The translations under genes and the position numbers were made by a program. DNA of 64,000 bases from Acidobacteriota bacterium (GTDB lineage: Bacteria > Acidobacteriota > Terriglobia > UBA7540), in assembly GCA_021838785.1 (NCBI GenBank), contig JAKCCV010000003.1:82001-146000 (forward strand). Direction: 5' to 3'. Every line of letters begins with the position of its first letter. Position 1 is the first letter of the stretch. Under the pieces are notes generated by a model. That model was given only the letters and a program-made list of their open reading frames with translations. It made no database searches and was not told the origin of the DNA. Shown one piece after another: positions 8,066 to 17,053 of the stretch.

Positions 8066-8959
8066 TCAAGCCGCTTTCGCGACCGAGGTTGGAATTCGAG
8101 CGATGCGGCGGACCAAATCATCCTGCTCGCTGACATTTTCGGCGCCGATGGTCATGGCGTCGAGAATGCCGAGCGAAAGCGCGTAGGAAAGCGCTTCATC
8201 CTGCCGGTGGCGCAGTGCGCCCTGCCCGAGAATTTTCATTCCCACCACGCCTTTTCCGGCGGATTTCATCTGGCGCAGCACGCCAGCGACGGTGGCCGGG
8301 TCAGCGTCCATGTGGGCGCCAATGGGATTCATGCGAGCCAAATCCACCTCGACCCAGGGCGACGCGGCGGCGGCGCGCAAGGCGCCGAGGGTGTGGCACG
8401 AGCAGCCGTGAGCGCGGATAATTCCCTTCTCTTTCGCCTCCGACAGCACGTCCATGGTGGCGCGGTAACGAGCGGTCCAGTCGGGCGCTTGCATCTCGTG
8501 CATCAGCAGAATATCAATATAGTCGGTCTGTAATTGACGGCGGAAACTGTCGAGGTCGCGGCGCATGCCGGCGGGATCGCGCGAGTCGGACTTGGTCAGC
8601 ACCGTGATCTTTTCGCGCGGCAGACGCTTGAGCGCGAGGCCGATGGCCGGCTGCGAGCCGTAAGCGCCGGCAGAATCAAAGAACCGCAGCCCATGTTGCT
8701 GATAGCCGTGGACCAAAAGATCCGCCAAGCCTTGCAGCCCCAGTCGCGTCTGATGTGAATGGCCTCCGTAACCCATCGTTCCGGTGCCGCAGGCCAGGCG
8801 GCTGGTGCGAATTCCGGTTCGTCCCAAGGTCACCGTGTCGGCGGCGCTGAAATAGCGGGCGGGAGCTTCCGCGCCCTGTAACCACGGGAAAGGCTTTGAG
8901 CCGAGCCAGAGGGTGCCCGCGCCGCCCGCAGCCTTGATGAAAAATTCGCGTCGCTTCAT
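8066..8959 (-). CDS. Aldo/keto reductase with twin-arginine leader
   Basis: 297 aa. The N-terminus MKRREFFIKAAGGAGTLWLG is a Tat signal (KRREFF), so the enzyme is probably exported folded. The AKR barrel follows, with the catalytic set recognisable: Asp and Tyr in FFDSAGAYGS, Lys in ITVLTKSD, and His in DILLMHEM. The typical NAD(P)H-binding end is short. Such Tat-exported AKRs occur widely in Acidobacteriota and Planctomycetes with unknown substrates. The next gene in the same direction, the YpdA-like gene at 9149-10156, lies 189 bases upstream. Confidence 0.85.
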   Translation of the reverse strand: MKRREFFIKAAGGAGTLWLGSKPFPWLQGAEAPARYFSAADTVTLGRTGIRTSRLACGTGTMGYGGHSHQTRLGLQGLADLLVHGYQQHGLRFFDSAGAYGSQPAIGLALKRLPREKITVLTKSDSRDPAGMRRDLDSFRRQLQTDYIDILLMHEMQAPDWTARYRATMDVLSEAKEKGIIRAHGCSCHTLGALRAAAASPWVEVDLARMNPIGAHMDADPATVAGVLRQMKSAGKGVVGMKILGQGALRHRQDEALSYALSLGILDAMTIGAENVSEQDDLVRRIARIPTSVAKAA

Positions 8960-9148
8960 GGAGTCACCTCAGACGGAAGCCCGATGCGAAGCGTTGGCGC
9001 CTCCGTCAGCTTTGTCCCCCCTTTTGGCCAACTCTACGCGCGAAACGAGTGGTTTGCAAGGCGGACGCTTTTTCCGCGCTTCGGGGCCAAGGGCGCGAGG
9101 CTGCAAGGAGTCGGCTGCACCATCGCCTGTCGCCGTTCGGAAACCGCT

Positions 9149-10156
9149 TCAGCTTTCCCCTGCGCCGAGGTTCTTCGCGAGTCGCTTCTTGACGTCGGCG
9201 ATAATCTGCTGGCCGTGGAAGCGGCCGTTCTCGATGAAAATTTCGTTGGTGTGACGGCCGGAGAGAATGACGCCGGCGAGATAAACGCCGGGCACGTTGC
9301 TTTCAAGTGTTTTGGGGTTTGATTGAGGCCGAGAGGTTTTAGAATCAATCTGCACGCCCACGCTTTCCAGAAAAGCGAAATCGGGATGATAACCCGTCAG
9401 CGCAAAAACAAAATCGTTTTCGAGTTGAACCTTTCCAGTCGGCGTTTCGACGCAGATCCATCGCGGTGCAATCTCCTTGACTGCCGAGGAATACAAGGCG
9501 CGGATGGAGCCTTCTTTGATGCGATTCTCGATGTCGGGGCGAATCCAATACTTGATGTGGCGGCTGAGTTCCGGCTCGCGGTGAATCAGGGTGACCTCGG
9601 CGCCGTGCCGGAACAGATCGAGCGCCGCAATGGCCGCCGAATTGGCGCCCCCGATGACAGCCACTTTCTGCTGAAAGAAGGCGTGCGCCTCGCCATAGTA
9701 ATGCGCAACCTTGGGCAGATCTTCGCCGGGAATGCCCATGCGGTTGGGAATGTCATAATAGCCCGTGGCTAAAATCACCTTGCGCGCGCCATAACGCGCG
9801 GCCTGGGAGGAGGCCGTTTGCGTTTCAACCTCAAACGCTCCATCGTGGCCCCGCACGGCGACCACGCGTTCGTGATAGCGAATCGGAACACGGTAATGCT
9901 CGGCGACGCGACGGTAATACTCGAGGGCTTCGGTGCGCGTGGGTTTGAGATTGACGCTCGAGAACGGAATGTCGCCGATTTCCAGGCGCTCGCGGGTGGT
10001 GAAAAAAGTCATGCCGGGCGGATAGTTGAAGAGTGAATTCACCAGGCAGCCCTTTTCAATGACGAGCGTTTCAAGCCCGGCGCGCAGCGCCTCAATGGCG
10101 CAGGCCAAACCGGTCGGCCCGCCGCCGACTACGAGCACATCCAGCATCGGTGACAT
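9149..10156 (-). CDS. ypdA: YpdA-like flavoprotein disulfide reductase
   Basis: 335 aa (332 if the second ATG, MLDVLVVGGG, is used). The FAD-binding GGGPTGLA motif is at the N-terminus and an NAD(P)H-binding VIGGANSAA near the middle. The segment FNYPPGMTFFTTRERLEIGDIPF is highly characteristic of YpdA, the bacillithiol disulfide reductase family. There is no CxxC as in thioredoxin reductase. In bacteria without confirmed bacillithiol the substrate would be another low-molecular-weight disulfide. No bshA/B/C genes lie in the window. Confidence 0.85.
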   Translation of the reverse strand: MSPMLDVLVVGGGPTGLACAIEALRAGLETLVIEKGCLVNSLFNYPPGMTFFTTRERLEIGDIPFSSVNLKPTRTEALEYYRRVAEHYRVPIRYHERVVAVRGHDGAFEVETQTASSQAARYGARKVILATGYYDIPNRMGIPGEDLPKVAHYYGEAHAFFQQKVAVIGGANSAAIAALDLFRHGAEVTLIHREPELSRHIKYWIRPDIENRIKEGSIRALYSSAVKEIAPRWICVETPTGKVQLENDFVFALTGYHPDFAFLESVGVQIDSKTSRPQSNPKTLESNVPGVYLAGVILSGRHTNEIFIENGRFHGQQIIADVKKRLAKNLGAGES

Positions 10157-10434
10157 TCGGCGTTCGGCTCCAACCCGTGGAGGGACAACCGCGGGTCCGT
10201 TATCCTCGAAAAGGCTTACTGCGACCCCACAACGCTCGGTTTGTTTGAGTTTGTTCCACGTTCCATCTCTTTGAACTCAAGCAGTGGGGAGCAATTTTGA
10301 CGGGGTAATGAATTGGTTTAATTCTCTGGCCGTCCGGGCCCTCCAAAGGTCCCTCAACCACTCCAACTTAGTTAGTTTATCACCGCCATACTTCTGTGTT
10401 AAGTGAGCATTCCCGGCTGTGGGCTTGGCAGGGG

Positions 10435-11337
10435 CTAGGGCGCCTTGGAGGACGCCTCAGTGAGCCTGTCCCAAAGAATGGCGTTATTCCCGTCGCAGAA
10501 GGGCTTGCGGAAGAGGTATTTTTTCGCTAGCGCGACATATTGCGGCACATTGTCAATTCCAACCGAGTTGCGCCCTAGCTCGCGCGCCACGAGATTCGTC
10601 GTACCGGACCCGGTGAAGGGGTCCAGAACCCAATCGCCCGGCTCAGTGAACAGCTTGATGAACCACTCCGGCAGGGCTTTCGGAAACGTCGCGGAGTGAC
10701 CTTTGTTCGCGCATTCCGTCGCAAAGTGGAGAACGTTCGAGGGATAGGCCATATCGCGCCCCAACCAGTTGGCAATGTTCTTGCCGAAGCCGGAAGCAAC
10801 GCGGGACTCGAAGCGGACCACGTCGTTTTTCCCGAGCCTCTTCAGCCGCGTTTTAGTCCACTCGCCCATCGGCACCATCACCTCGCGCTGGAACATTTTG
10901 AAGTGGCGCGTTTTGTTGAACTGCAAGCACCGTTCCCAGGCGTCCCGGAACCGGTTCGGCCACCGGCCTGGGTGACAGTTGCGTTTATGCCAGATGAATT
11001 CCTCAGTCCAAAGCCAGCCCTGCTTCCGCAGAGCCAGGATCAGTTCGATGACGTAAACGTGGCGCTCACCGCGTTCAGCCTTTTCCTTGATGTTGAGAAT
11101 GAAGGTACCGCTGGGCTTGAGCACTCGGCGGAATTCCGCGCTTCGCTCCAAAAACCACTCGACGTAATGTTGCGGCTTGATGCCCCCGTAGGTCCGGGCA
11201 CGTTGGTCCGCGTAGGGTGGCGACGTGACGATGAGGTCAAACGTGCCGTCTCCGAAACGCTGCAACACCTCCCGGCAGTCGCCACAGATGATTTCGGTCG
11301 TGAGCACGTTCAGCGAGGTTTCCGTTCTAGGGGCCAT
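10435..11337 (-). CDS. DNA (cytosine-N4?) methyltransferase, orphan
   Basis: 300 aa from the ATG at 11337 (MAPRTETSLNV). Catalytic motif IV TSPPY is at about residues 38-42 and the SAM-binding motif DPFTGSGTT near residue 248. This IV-before-I order is the beta class. SPPY, rather than DPPY, is usual for N4-cytosine methylases, so m4C is favoured over m6A. The family methylates duplex DNA at a short target. No restriction endonuclease gene flanks it: its neighbours are parB and the YpdA-like gene, so it is either an orphan regulatory methylase or the remnant of a restriction system. A 278-base gap downstream holds only a short TTGAGTT/AACTCAA inverted repeat. Confidence 0.85.
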   Translation of the reverse strand: MAPRTETSLNVLTTEIICGDCREVLQRFGDGTFDLIVTSPPYADQRARTYGGIKPQHYVEWFLERSAEFRRVLKPSGTFILNIKEKAERGERHVYVIELILALRKQGWLWTEEFIWHKRNCHPGRWPNRFRDAWERCLQFNKTRHFKMFQREVMVPMGEWTKTRLKRLGKNDVVRFESRVASGFGKNIANWLGRDMAYPSNVLHFATECANKGHSATFPKALPEWFIKLFTEPGDWVLDPFTGSGTTNLVARELGRNSVGIDNVPQYVALAKKYLFRKPFCDGNNAILWDRLTEASSKAP

Positions 11338-11427
11338 CCATGCGTCGTGGCCTCTACGCCGAGGCGAAGATCGCACGAGCCGGACCCCTTGTCAAGCGCC
11401 TGGCTCCCAAAATCCTACAGCGGCACC

Positions 11428-12216
11428 TCAGGCGGTCTCGGACTCGAGTGCTTCGATAATGCGGCGAAGGGCCTGGATAACTTCTTCGCGGTCAACCTCG
11501 GTTTTGCGGAACTGCAAGGTCAGCTTGAATTCCTTGGCCGGAGGGACAAAGCGGAAGACCGCGGGCCGAGATTTTTTGTCGGGATGTCGCTCCTCGCGCG
11601 CCTGCTCGCGATTGAGCATCCCCAGGGCAAAGCGGCGGATGACGTCGCGCATTTTCGCTTCGGAAGGCTGGCGAGCCACCTGCAGCAGTTGAGATTTGGA
11701 GAGGACCCCGCTCTCAATGCACAGCGCCTTGATCGCGTCGGGAATCAGGCGCAAGCTCAACAGCTCGCTGATGGAGGAGCGCGACTTGCCGATCTTTTGG
11801 GCAATCTGCTCGTGCGTCAGGCCAAAGCGGTCGGCGAGCGCCTGAACGCCGTCGGCTTCTTCGAACGGCGTCAGGTCCTTGCGCTGGATGTTTTCGATCA
11901 GAGCCAGCTCCAGGGACTCGACGTCATCCACGTCCTTTTCAATGCACGGCAACTCGGCCAGGCCGGCCGCTTTGGCGGCGTGGTAACGGCGCTCGCCGGA
12001 AATAATCATGTATTGATCGGTCTCGGGAAGGTGGCGCACCAACAAGGGCTCGAGCACGCCCTTCTCCCGAACCGATTCAATGAGGCTGCGCAGGTCACCC
12101 TTGTCCTTGCGCGGCTGCTCGGCGTTCGGCTGAATTTCCTCGAGGGGAATCATGCGGCCGATGGCGGCGCCGCTGCGCGAAATGATCTCTTCCACATAGT
12201 GGGCGTTGTGCCGCAT
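11428..12216 (-). CDS. parB: Chromosome partitioning protein ParB
   Basis: 262 aa from the ATG at 12216 (MRHNAHYVEEII). The N-terminal ParB/Srx domain has the CTP-binding GERRYHAAKAAG box and the ENIQRKDLTPFEEA motif, followed by the helix-turn-helix (LTHEQIAQKIGKSRSSISE) and a short C-terminal dimerisation segment. ParB loads at parS and spreads as a CTP-dependent clamp, and with ParA it segregates replication origins. It follows parA by 28 bases. I did not find a full parS in the window. Its C-terminus is longer and more charged than minimal chromosomal ParB. Confidence 0.92.
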   Translation of the reverse strand: MRHNAHYVEEIISRSGAAIGRMIPLEEIQPNAEQPRKDKGDLRSLIESVREKGVLEPLLVRHLPETDQYMIISGERRYHAAKAAGLAELPCIEKDVDDVESLELALIENIQRKDLTPFEEADGVQALADRFGLTHEQIAQKIGKSRSSISELLSLRLIPDAIKALCIESGVLSKSQLLQVARQPSEAKMRDVIRRFALGMLNREQAREERHPDKKSRPAVFRFVPPAKEFKLTLQFRKTEVDREEVIQALRRIIEALESETA

Positions 12217-12244
12217 CTTAACCGCGACGGGTAGTCCGGCTCGT

Positions 12245-13009
12245 CTAACTGACACGTTGCAACACCTCCCTGGCCAGATTGGCGTACTCGAGAGCGCCCG
12301 AAGAATCCGGCGCAAAACTGAAGATGGTTTCCTTGTAGGCCGGGCTTTCCTCCAGCCGGACGTTCTTGCCGATAACGGTTTTGAAAACCTTGTCGCCAAA
12401 GACTTGGCGCACTTGCTTGTAAATATCGCGGGCCAAATTGGTCCGCTTGTCGTACAGGGTAATCAGGACGCCCAGGAGCTGCAACTCCGGGTTGGGCCGA
12501 GCTCGAATCCGCTCCAAAGTCTCCAAAAGGTCGTCCGTGCCCTCCAAGGCGTAATACGACGCCTGGATGGGCACAATCAAGAAGCTGGCGGCCACCAAGG
12601 CGTTGACCGTAATGATACCGAGCGCCGGCGGCGTGTCAATGACGATGACATCAAAGTCCTTCTTGACGGGCGCGAGCGCGTCCTTCAGGCGAAAGGGAGC
12701 GTCAAATTGACCGACCAGTTGCGCCTCCAGCTTGGCCAAGGCGATTTTGGAAGGCACCACGCACAGATTCGGCCAGCGGGTGGGCTTGACCACTTCCGCG
12801 AGGGGGATTTTGTGGTCCACCAGCACGTCAAACATGGAGTGGGTGATTTCTTCCGGATTGAAAAAAGTGAGGGTCGAGTTGGCTTGCGGGTCCAAGTCCA
12901 CCAGAAGGGTGCGCTTTTTCCGCTGCGCCAACGCGGCGGCAAGGTTAATGGCGGTCGTCGTCTTGCCGACCCCACCCTTCTGATTGGCAACCGCTATGAC
13001 CGTGGCCAC
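12245..13009 (-). CDS. parA: Chromosome partitioning ATPase ParA (Soj)
   Basis: 254 aa. The deviant Walker A KGGVGKTTTA lies at residues 11-20, followed by DLDPQANST (A') and VIDTPPALG (Walker B). The lack of an N-terminal DNA-binding extension fits the chromosomal Soj type. The ATP-bound dimer binds DNA non-specifically and is stimulated by ParB. The order parA-parB matches chromosomal loci. These genes are commonly near oriC, but no dnaA, gidB or rnpA is in the window. Confidence 0.94.
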   Translation of the reverse strand: MATVIAVANQKGGVGKTTTAINLAAALAQRKKRTLLVDLDPQANSTLTFFNPEEITHSMFDVLVDHKIPLAEVVKPTRWPNLCVVPSKIALAKLEAQLVGQFDAPFRLKDALAPVKKDFDVIVIDTPPALGIITVNALVAASFLIVPIQASYYALEGTDDLLETLERIRARPNPELQLLGVLITLYDKRTNLARDIYKQVRQVFGDKVFKTVIGKNVRLEESPAYKETIFSFAPDSSGALEYANLAREVLQRVS

Positions 13010-13082
13010 TCCATGCTCCGGCCGACATCAGAAATCGTTGAGTGCCTATGGGGGACCGCAGACGCCGAGAGGGCAACGTCCG

Positions 13083-13568
13083 CTACATCTTATACCTTCC
13101 CGTATCCTCGTCGTTCAAGTTTTCGAGCCATTTGCGGAGCTCTTCACTGCTGGCTTGGTCGGTGGCCGTCCCCGTCACCTTGGAGCTTTTGAGAACTTCC
13201 TCCTCCACGTAGATGGGGCAATCCACGCGAAGCGCCAAGGCTAGAGCATCGCTCGGACGCGAGTCAACGGAAAAAACCTCGCCGTCTTTTTCCAGCCAGA
13301 TGAGCGCGTAAAAAGTGTCATCGCGAAGATCGCTCACCACGACCTTGCTGACTTGGGTATTCAGCCCGATCAAAAGGTTCTTGAGCAAATCGTGCGTCAT
13401 GGGGCGCGGCGTAGCTACCTTCTCAATCTCAAGCGCAATGGCGTTGGCTTCGTAAATTCCGACCCAAATTGGCAACACGGCCGAGCCGTTGACATCCTTC
13501 AGAATCACAATGGGCATGTTGGTGACCGGATCCATCATCAAGCCGCGAATTTTGACTTCAACTTCCAT
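13083..13568 (-). CDS. Bifunctional nuclease family protein (DUF151)
   Basis: 161 aa, the typical length for DUF151/BFN proteins. Recognisable family blocks are PIVILKD near the start, LPIWVGIYEANAIA, and the SRPSDALALALR segment near residue 105. Members have been reported to cleave DNA and RNA in plants, and bacterial members are structurally characterised but of unclear role. It lies between parA and miaB on the same strand, 25 bases from the miaB stop, so it is probably in the miaB operon. Confidence 0.85.
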   Translation of the reverse strand: MEVEVKIRGLMMDPVTNMPIVILKDVNGSAVLPIWVGIYEANAIALEIEKVATPRPMTHDLLKNLLIGLNTQVSKVVVSDLRDDTFYALIWLEKDGEVFSVDSRPSDALALALRVDCPIYVEEEVLKSSKVTGTATDQASSEELRKWLENLNDEDTGRYKM

Positions 13569-13593
13569 GGTTCCCTCCTAGCGAAAGACCCCG

Positions 13594-15018
13594 TCACCCT
13601 TGCGCTGCCACACGAAGTCGGCTCGCCGGGGGAGCGTCCGCTTCCGCGTTGTCTGCGCGCTCGCCCACCAGGCTATTCGGTCCTGCCGACGTCACCCGCA
13701 CGTTCATATAGGTTCCCACCCATTCCGGCCGGCCGGGGAAGTTAATAATGCGATTGGACGTGGTTCGTCCCACCGCTTGGCCGAGTTTGGGTTGGTAAGC
13801 TTCAACTAGAACCTCATATTCTTTTCCGACACACGCTTGATTGCGAAGGATTTGAATCTGGCGCTGCCGCTCCTGCAGGCTAACCAGGCGGCGGCCTTTT
13901 TCCTCTTCCGGCACGGAATCCACCCAACCGCCGGCCGCGGTTTTGGGTCGCGGAGAATACTTGAAAGAAAAGACCTGATCGTAGCCGACCCGGTCCAGCA
14001 AGGCGAGGGTTTGCTCGAAATCATCCACGGTTTCGCCACAGAAACCCACGATGATGTCTGTCGAAATGCTAATAGCACGTTTGGCGGCGCGAATGCAATC
14101 AATTTTTTCCAAATACTCCTCGCGGGTGTAGCCGCGCGCCATGCGCCGCAACACGGCATTCGAGCCTGATTGCACCGGAAGGTGAACGTGGTCGCAAAGC
14201 GTCGGGCAGGCGTCGAGGGCCTGAACGATGTCGGGCGTGAAATCGCGCGGGTGGGAGGTGGTAAATCGCACGCGGCGAAGGCCGCGAATCTCTCCGACCC
14301 TCACCAATAACTCCGCAAAGGAAAGCCGCGCCGGCGAAGGATCGCGGTAGGAGTTGACGGTTTGCCCGAGAAGCTGAATCTCGGTAAATCCCTCGTCCAC
14401 CAGCCGCCGGCATTCTTCCAGAATCTTGCCGCTGGGCCGGCTGCGCTCCGGGCCTCGCGTCGCGGGCACCACGCAAAAGCTGCACCGCTTGTCGCACCCT
14501 TCGATGATGGTCAAATAGGCTCGAAAGCGATTGTCGCGGCGTGTCAGCTCCGTCTCAAAACAATCCTCCGTCCGCAGCGAGAGCCCCATCACCCTTCGCG
14601 AACCGTTCTCCAGTTGCTCCAAAAGCTCGGGCAGCTTGGGATAACTGGCCGAACCGCACACCAAACTCACGTGCGGCGCCCGCTCGAAAATTTCCTCTCC
14701 TTCTTGCTGGGCCACGCAGCCAAGCACGGCGAAAATCTTGTTCGACGACTTCCCTGCCCCGGCTTTGCGAAACTGCCCCAGGCGCGAAAAAACTTTCTGC
14801 GCCGCCTTTTCCCGAATGCTGCACGTGTTGTAAAAAATCAGGTCGGCATCTTCCGGCTCGGCGACCGGGCGGTAGCCACGCGCCATCAGCACGCCCGCCA
14901 CCTTCTCCGAGTCGTGGACGTTCATCTGGCAGCCGAAGGTCTCAATGTAAAAACGCCTTCCCTCGACCGGCGCGGCCGGAGCAGGCTCAGCCGAAATCTG
15001 AACAAGCGGTTCTTCCAT
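13594..15018 (-). CDS. miaB: tRNA-2-methylthio-N6-dimethylallyladenosine synthase MiaB
   Basis: 474 aa, normal length. The UPF0004 domain begins with FYIETFGCQMNVHDSEK and holds three Cys for the auxiliary cluster. The radical-SAM domain has CDKRCSFC (CxxxCxxC) and the C-terminal TRAM domain covers about the last 70 residues. It methylthiolates i6A37 in tRNAs reading UNN codons. MiaB is chosen over RimO and MtaB because of the GCQMN motif and the overall length. It follows recN at a distance of 190 bases occupied by a repeat. Confidence 0.93.
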   Translation of the reverse strand: MEEPLVQISAEPAPAAPVEGRRFYIETFGCQMNVHDSEKVAGVLMARGYRPVAEPEDADLIFYNTCSIREKAAQKVFSRLGQFRKAGAGKSSNKIFAVLGCVAQQEGEEIFERAPHVSLVCGSASYPKLPELLEQLENGSRRVMGLSLRTEDCFETELTRRDNRFRAYLTIIEGCDKRCSFCVVPATRGPERSRPSGKILEECRRLVDEGFTEIQLLGQTVNSYRDPSPARLSFAELLVRVGEIRGLRRVRFTTSHPRDFTPDIVQALDACPTLCDHVHLPVQSGSNAVLRRMARGYTREEYLEKIDCIRAAKRAISISTDIIVGFCGETVDDFEQTLALLDRVGYDQVFSFKYSPRPKTAAGGWVDSVPEEEKGRRLVSLQERQRQIQILRNQACVGKEYEVLVEAYQPKLGQAVGRTTSNRIINFPGRPEWVGTYMNVRVTSAGPNSLVGERADNAEADAPPASRLRVAAQG

Positions 15019-15129
15019 GCGATCTCGGAACGTTCCCGCTATGCAGTATAGAACGAAACCACAACTTTGGGTAGCTTCGCCATGTTAGGGTGGCGCGTCC
15101 CCAGTGGATTTACAGTGGTGCCTTCGTGG

Positions 15130-15171
15130 CGCGGCCATGTTGGCCGTGTGACACGGGGGAACGCCCGTGCC
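15130..15171. repeat. Dispersed hairpin repeat, family B, copy 1
   Basis: Two adjacent inverted repeats: CGGCCA-TGT-TGGCCG (15132-15146) and CACGGG...CCCGTG (15152-15169). It is the same layout as at 49989-50032, here more degenerate. It lies downstream of recN and upstream of miaB. Confidence 0.6.
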
Positions 15172-15208
15172 ACCGTGCCACACTCTAAAAAACGTTAGAC
15201 GCACAGCG

Positions 15209-16936
15209 CTAGCGGGCGGCTGGGTTGGCGCGCTCGAGCATGGCGGCAGCGTGGCGAAGAGCTTCGGGCGTAATCTGGCTGCCGGAAAGCATTCGCGCCA
15301 ACTCCGCCGCGCGTTGCTGCGGGGTGGCAAGCAGCGTGAGCCGAGCGAGGGTGCGCCCGCCGCGAACCGTCTTTTCGACGTAAAAGTGCCGGTCGGCAAA
15401 GCAGGCAATCTGCGCCAGGTGCGTCACGCAAAGCACCTGAGCCTCCGCCGCCAATCGCTTCAACCGACGCCCCACCTGCTCGGCCACGCGCCCCCCGATG
15501 CCGGCATCCACTTCGTCAAAGATGAACGTCGGCGCGAGCGACACTTTCGATTTTCCCGCGCGACGCCTCGCCCCGCCGATAACCGTGCGCAGAGCCAGCA
15601 TACACCGTGAGAGTTCACCGCCGGAGGCGGTGGCTTCGAGCGGTCGCAAATCCTCACCCGGATTGGAAGAAAACATAAAACGCACGGCATCCCAGCCTCG
15701 CGGCCCACCGGGGAACCGCTGGCCGGGCGGGGCGGAATTTTCAAACTGGACTTCAAACCGCGCTTTGTCCATGCCCAGTTGGGTGATCTCTTCGCGGAGT
15801 GAGGCGGCCAGGCGGTCGGCCGCAGCGCGGCGACACGCGGAAAGCTGCTCGGCGGCGCGGCGATATTCGGCGTCCGCGGCCTCGAGCTGGGGCTGCAATT
15901 CGGCGGCCCGCGAGGCGGCGTTTTCCAACTCGGCATATTGCGACTGGGCGCGCTCTCGATAAGCCAACACCTCATTCACCGTGTTGCCGTACTTGCGTTT
16001 GAGCCGATCGAGCAACGCCAGCCGGTCTTCTACCTCCTCCAAGCGATGCGGGCTGGCATCGAGATCGCGCAAGGTGTCTCGCAGGAAGTAGGCGACCTCT
16101 TCACTGCGGCCTTTGGCTTCCTGCAAGGCGGTGACGTGGGGGTCCAACGCAGCGTTGTAGCGGCGCAACTCCTCCAGCGCGCGGGCGGCGACGGCGAGTT
16201 GGGCAACGGCCGAGTGGTCATCTTCATAAAGCGCCGCGTAGGCAGCGGCCGCCGAGGCACGAATCTTTTCCAGGTGGGAGAGAACTCTCTTCTCCTCTTC
16301 CAGCCGCGCATCCTCGCCCGGCTCCAGCCGCGCTTGCTCAAGTTCGCGCAATTGAAACGACAGCAGATCGAGTGTCCGCAGCCGTTCCTGCTCATTCTGC
16401 GTGAGCGTCTCCATTTGCGTGGCGAGAGTTCGACGCCGAGTGTAAAGCTCGCCGACTTTCTCGAGCTGTTCTTCGGCCTCCGCGAAGCGGTCCAGCCATT
16501 CAAGCTGCGCCTGGCGGTCCGACAGAGCGGCGTACTCGCCCTGGCCGTGAATTTCCACCAGGCACGACGCCAGAGCTTTGACCGCCCCCAGCGTGACGGG
16601 ACGGTCATTCAGCGTCAGGCGACTCTTGCCGCTTGCTTGAATCTCGCGCCGCAGAATGATCTCGTTCTCAGCCGGCATCTCAAAACTGTGTTCCTCCTGC
16701 CAGCGCGCGAGCGCGCGCTGGGAAGGCGCGTCGAGGACGGCGGTAATGACGGCCTTATCGCTGCCCGCGCGAAGCACGTCGGCGGAAGCCCGCCCTCCCA
16801 GCGCTAGCGCCATGGCGTCCACCAGAATGGATTTGCCCGAACCGGTTTCCCCGGAGAGCAGATTGAGTCCGGGGGCAAATTCCACCGAGAGTCGCTCTAT
16901 CACCGCATAATTTTCGATGTGAATTTCTCGCAGCAT
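15209..16936 (-). CDS. recN: DNA repair protein RecN
   Basis: 575 aa, close to the usual 550-570. The SMC-like ATPase is evident from Walker A GETGSGKSIL (about residues 30-39), long central coiled-coil arms, ATASGGELSRCMLALR (signature motif) and Walker B FIFDEVDAGIG. RecN acts on double-strand breaks with RecA. The start MLREIHIENYAVIE is the classic RecN N-terminus. The gene stands alone, with a family B repeat after its stop. Confidence 0.95.
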   Translation of the reverse strand: MLREIHIENYAVIERLSVEFAPGLNLLSGETGSGKSILVDAMALALGGRASADVLRAGSDKAVITAVLDAPSQRALARWQEEHSFEMPAENEIILRREIQASGKSRLTLNDRPVTLGAVKALASCLVEIHGQGEYAALSDRQAQLEWLDRFAEAEEQLEKVGELYTRRRTLATQMETLTQNEQERLRTLDLLSFQLRELEQARLEPGEDARLEEEKRVLSHLEKIRASAAAAYAALYEDDHSAVAQLAVAARALEELRRYNAALDPHVTALQEAKGRSEEVAYFLRDTLRDLDASPHRLEEVEDRLALLDRLKRKYGNTVNEVLAYRERAQSQYAELENAASRAAELQPQLEAADAEYRRAAEQLSACRRAAADRLAASLREEITQLGMDKARFEVQFENSAPPGQRFPGGPRGWDAVRFMFSSNPGEDLRPLEATASGGELSRCMLALRTVIGGARRRAGKSKVSLAPTFIFDEVDAGIGGRVAEQVGRRLKRLAAEAQVLCVTHLAQIACFADRHFYVEKTVRGGRTLARLTLLATPQQRAAELARMLSGSQITPEALRHAAAMLERANPAAR

Positions 16937-17053
16937 ACCACAGCACCTTCGATCCTATCCTATTCGGTTTGGGAATCAGATTGCGAGCCGTTTGTCGCCG
17001 GCGCCGGCGACCCCCGGCTCTCCCAAGGCCTGAGCGGACCGGTTGCGCGCTCA

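Noticed and set aside
10252-10265. TGTTCCACGTTCCA as a parS site near parAB
   Set aside because: Only the first half resembles the parS consensus TGTTTCACGTGAAACA; the second half does not match.
10696-12234. Open frame of 512 codons on the + strand
   Set aside because: It is antisense to the methyltransferase and parB, both with clear motifs; the translation has no recognisable domain.
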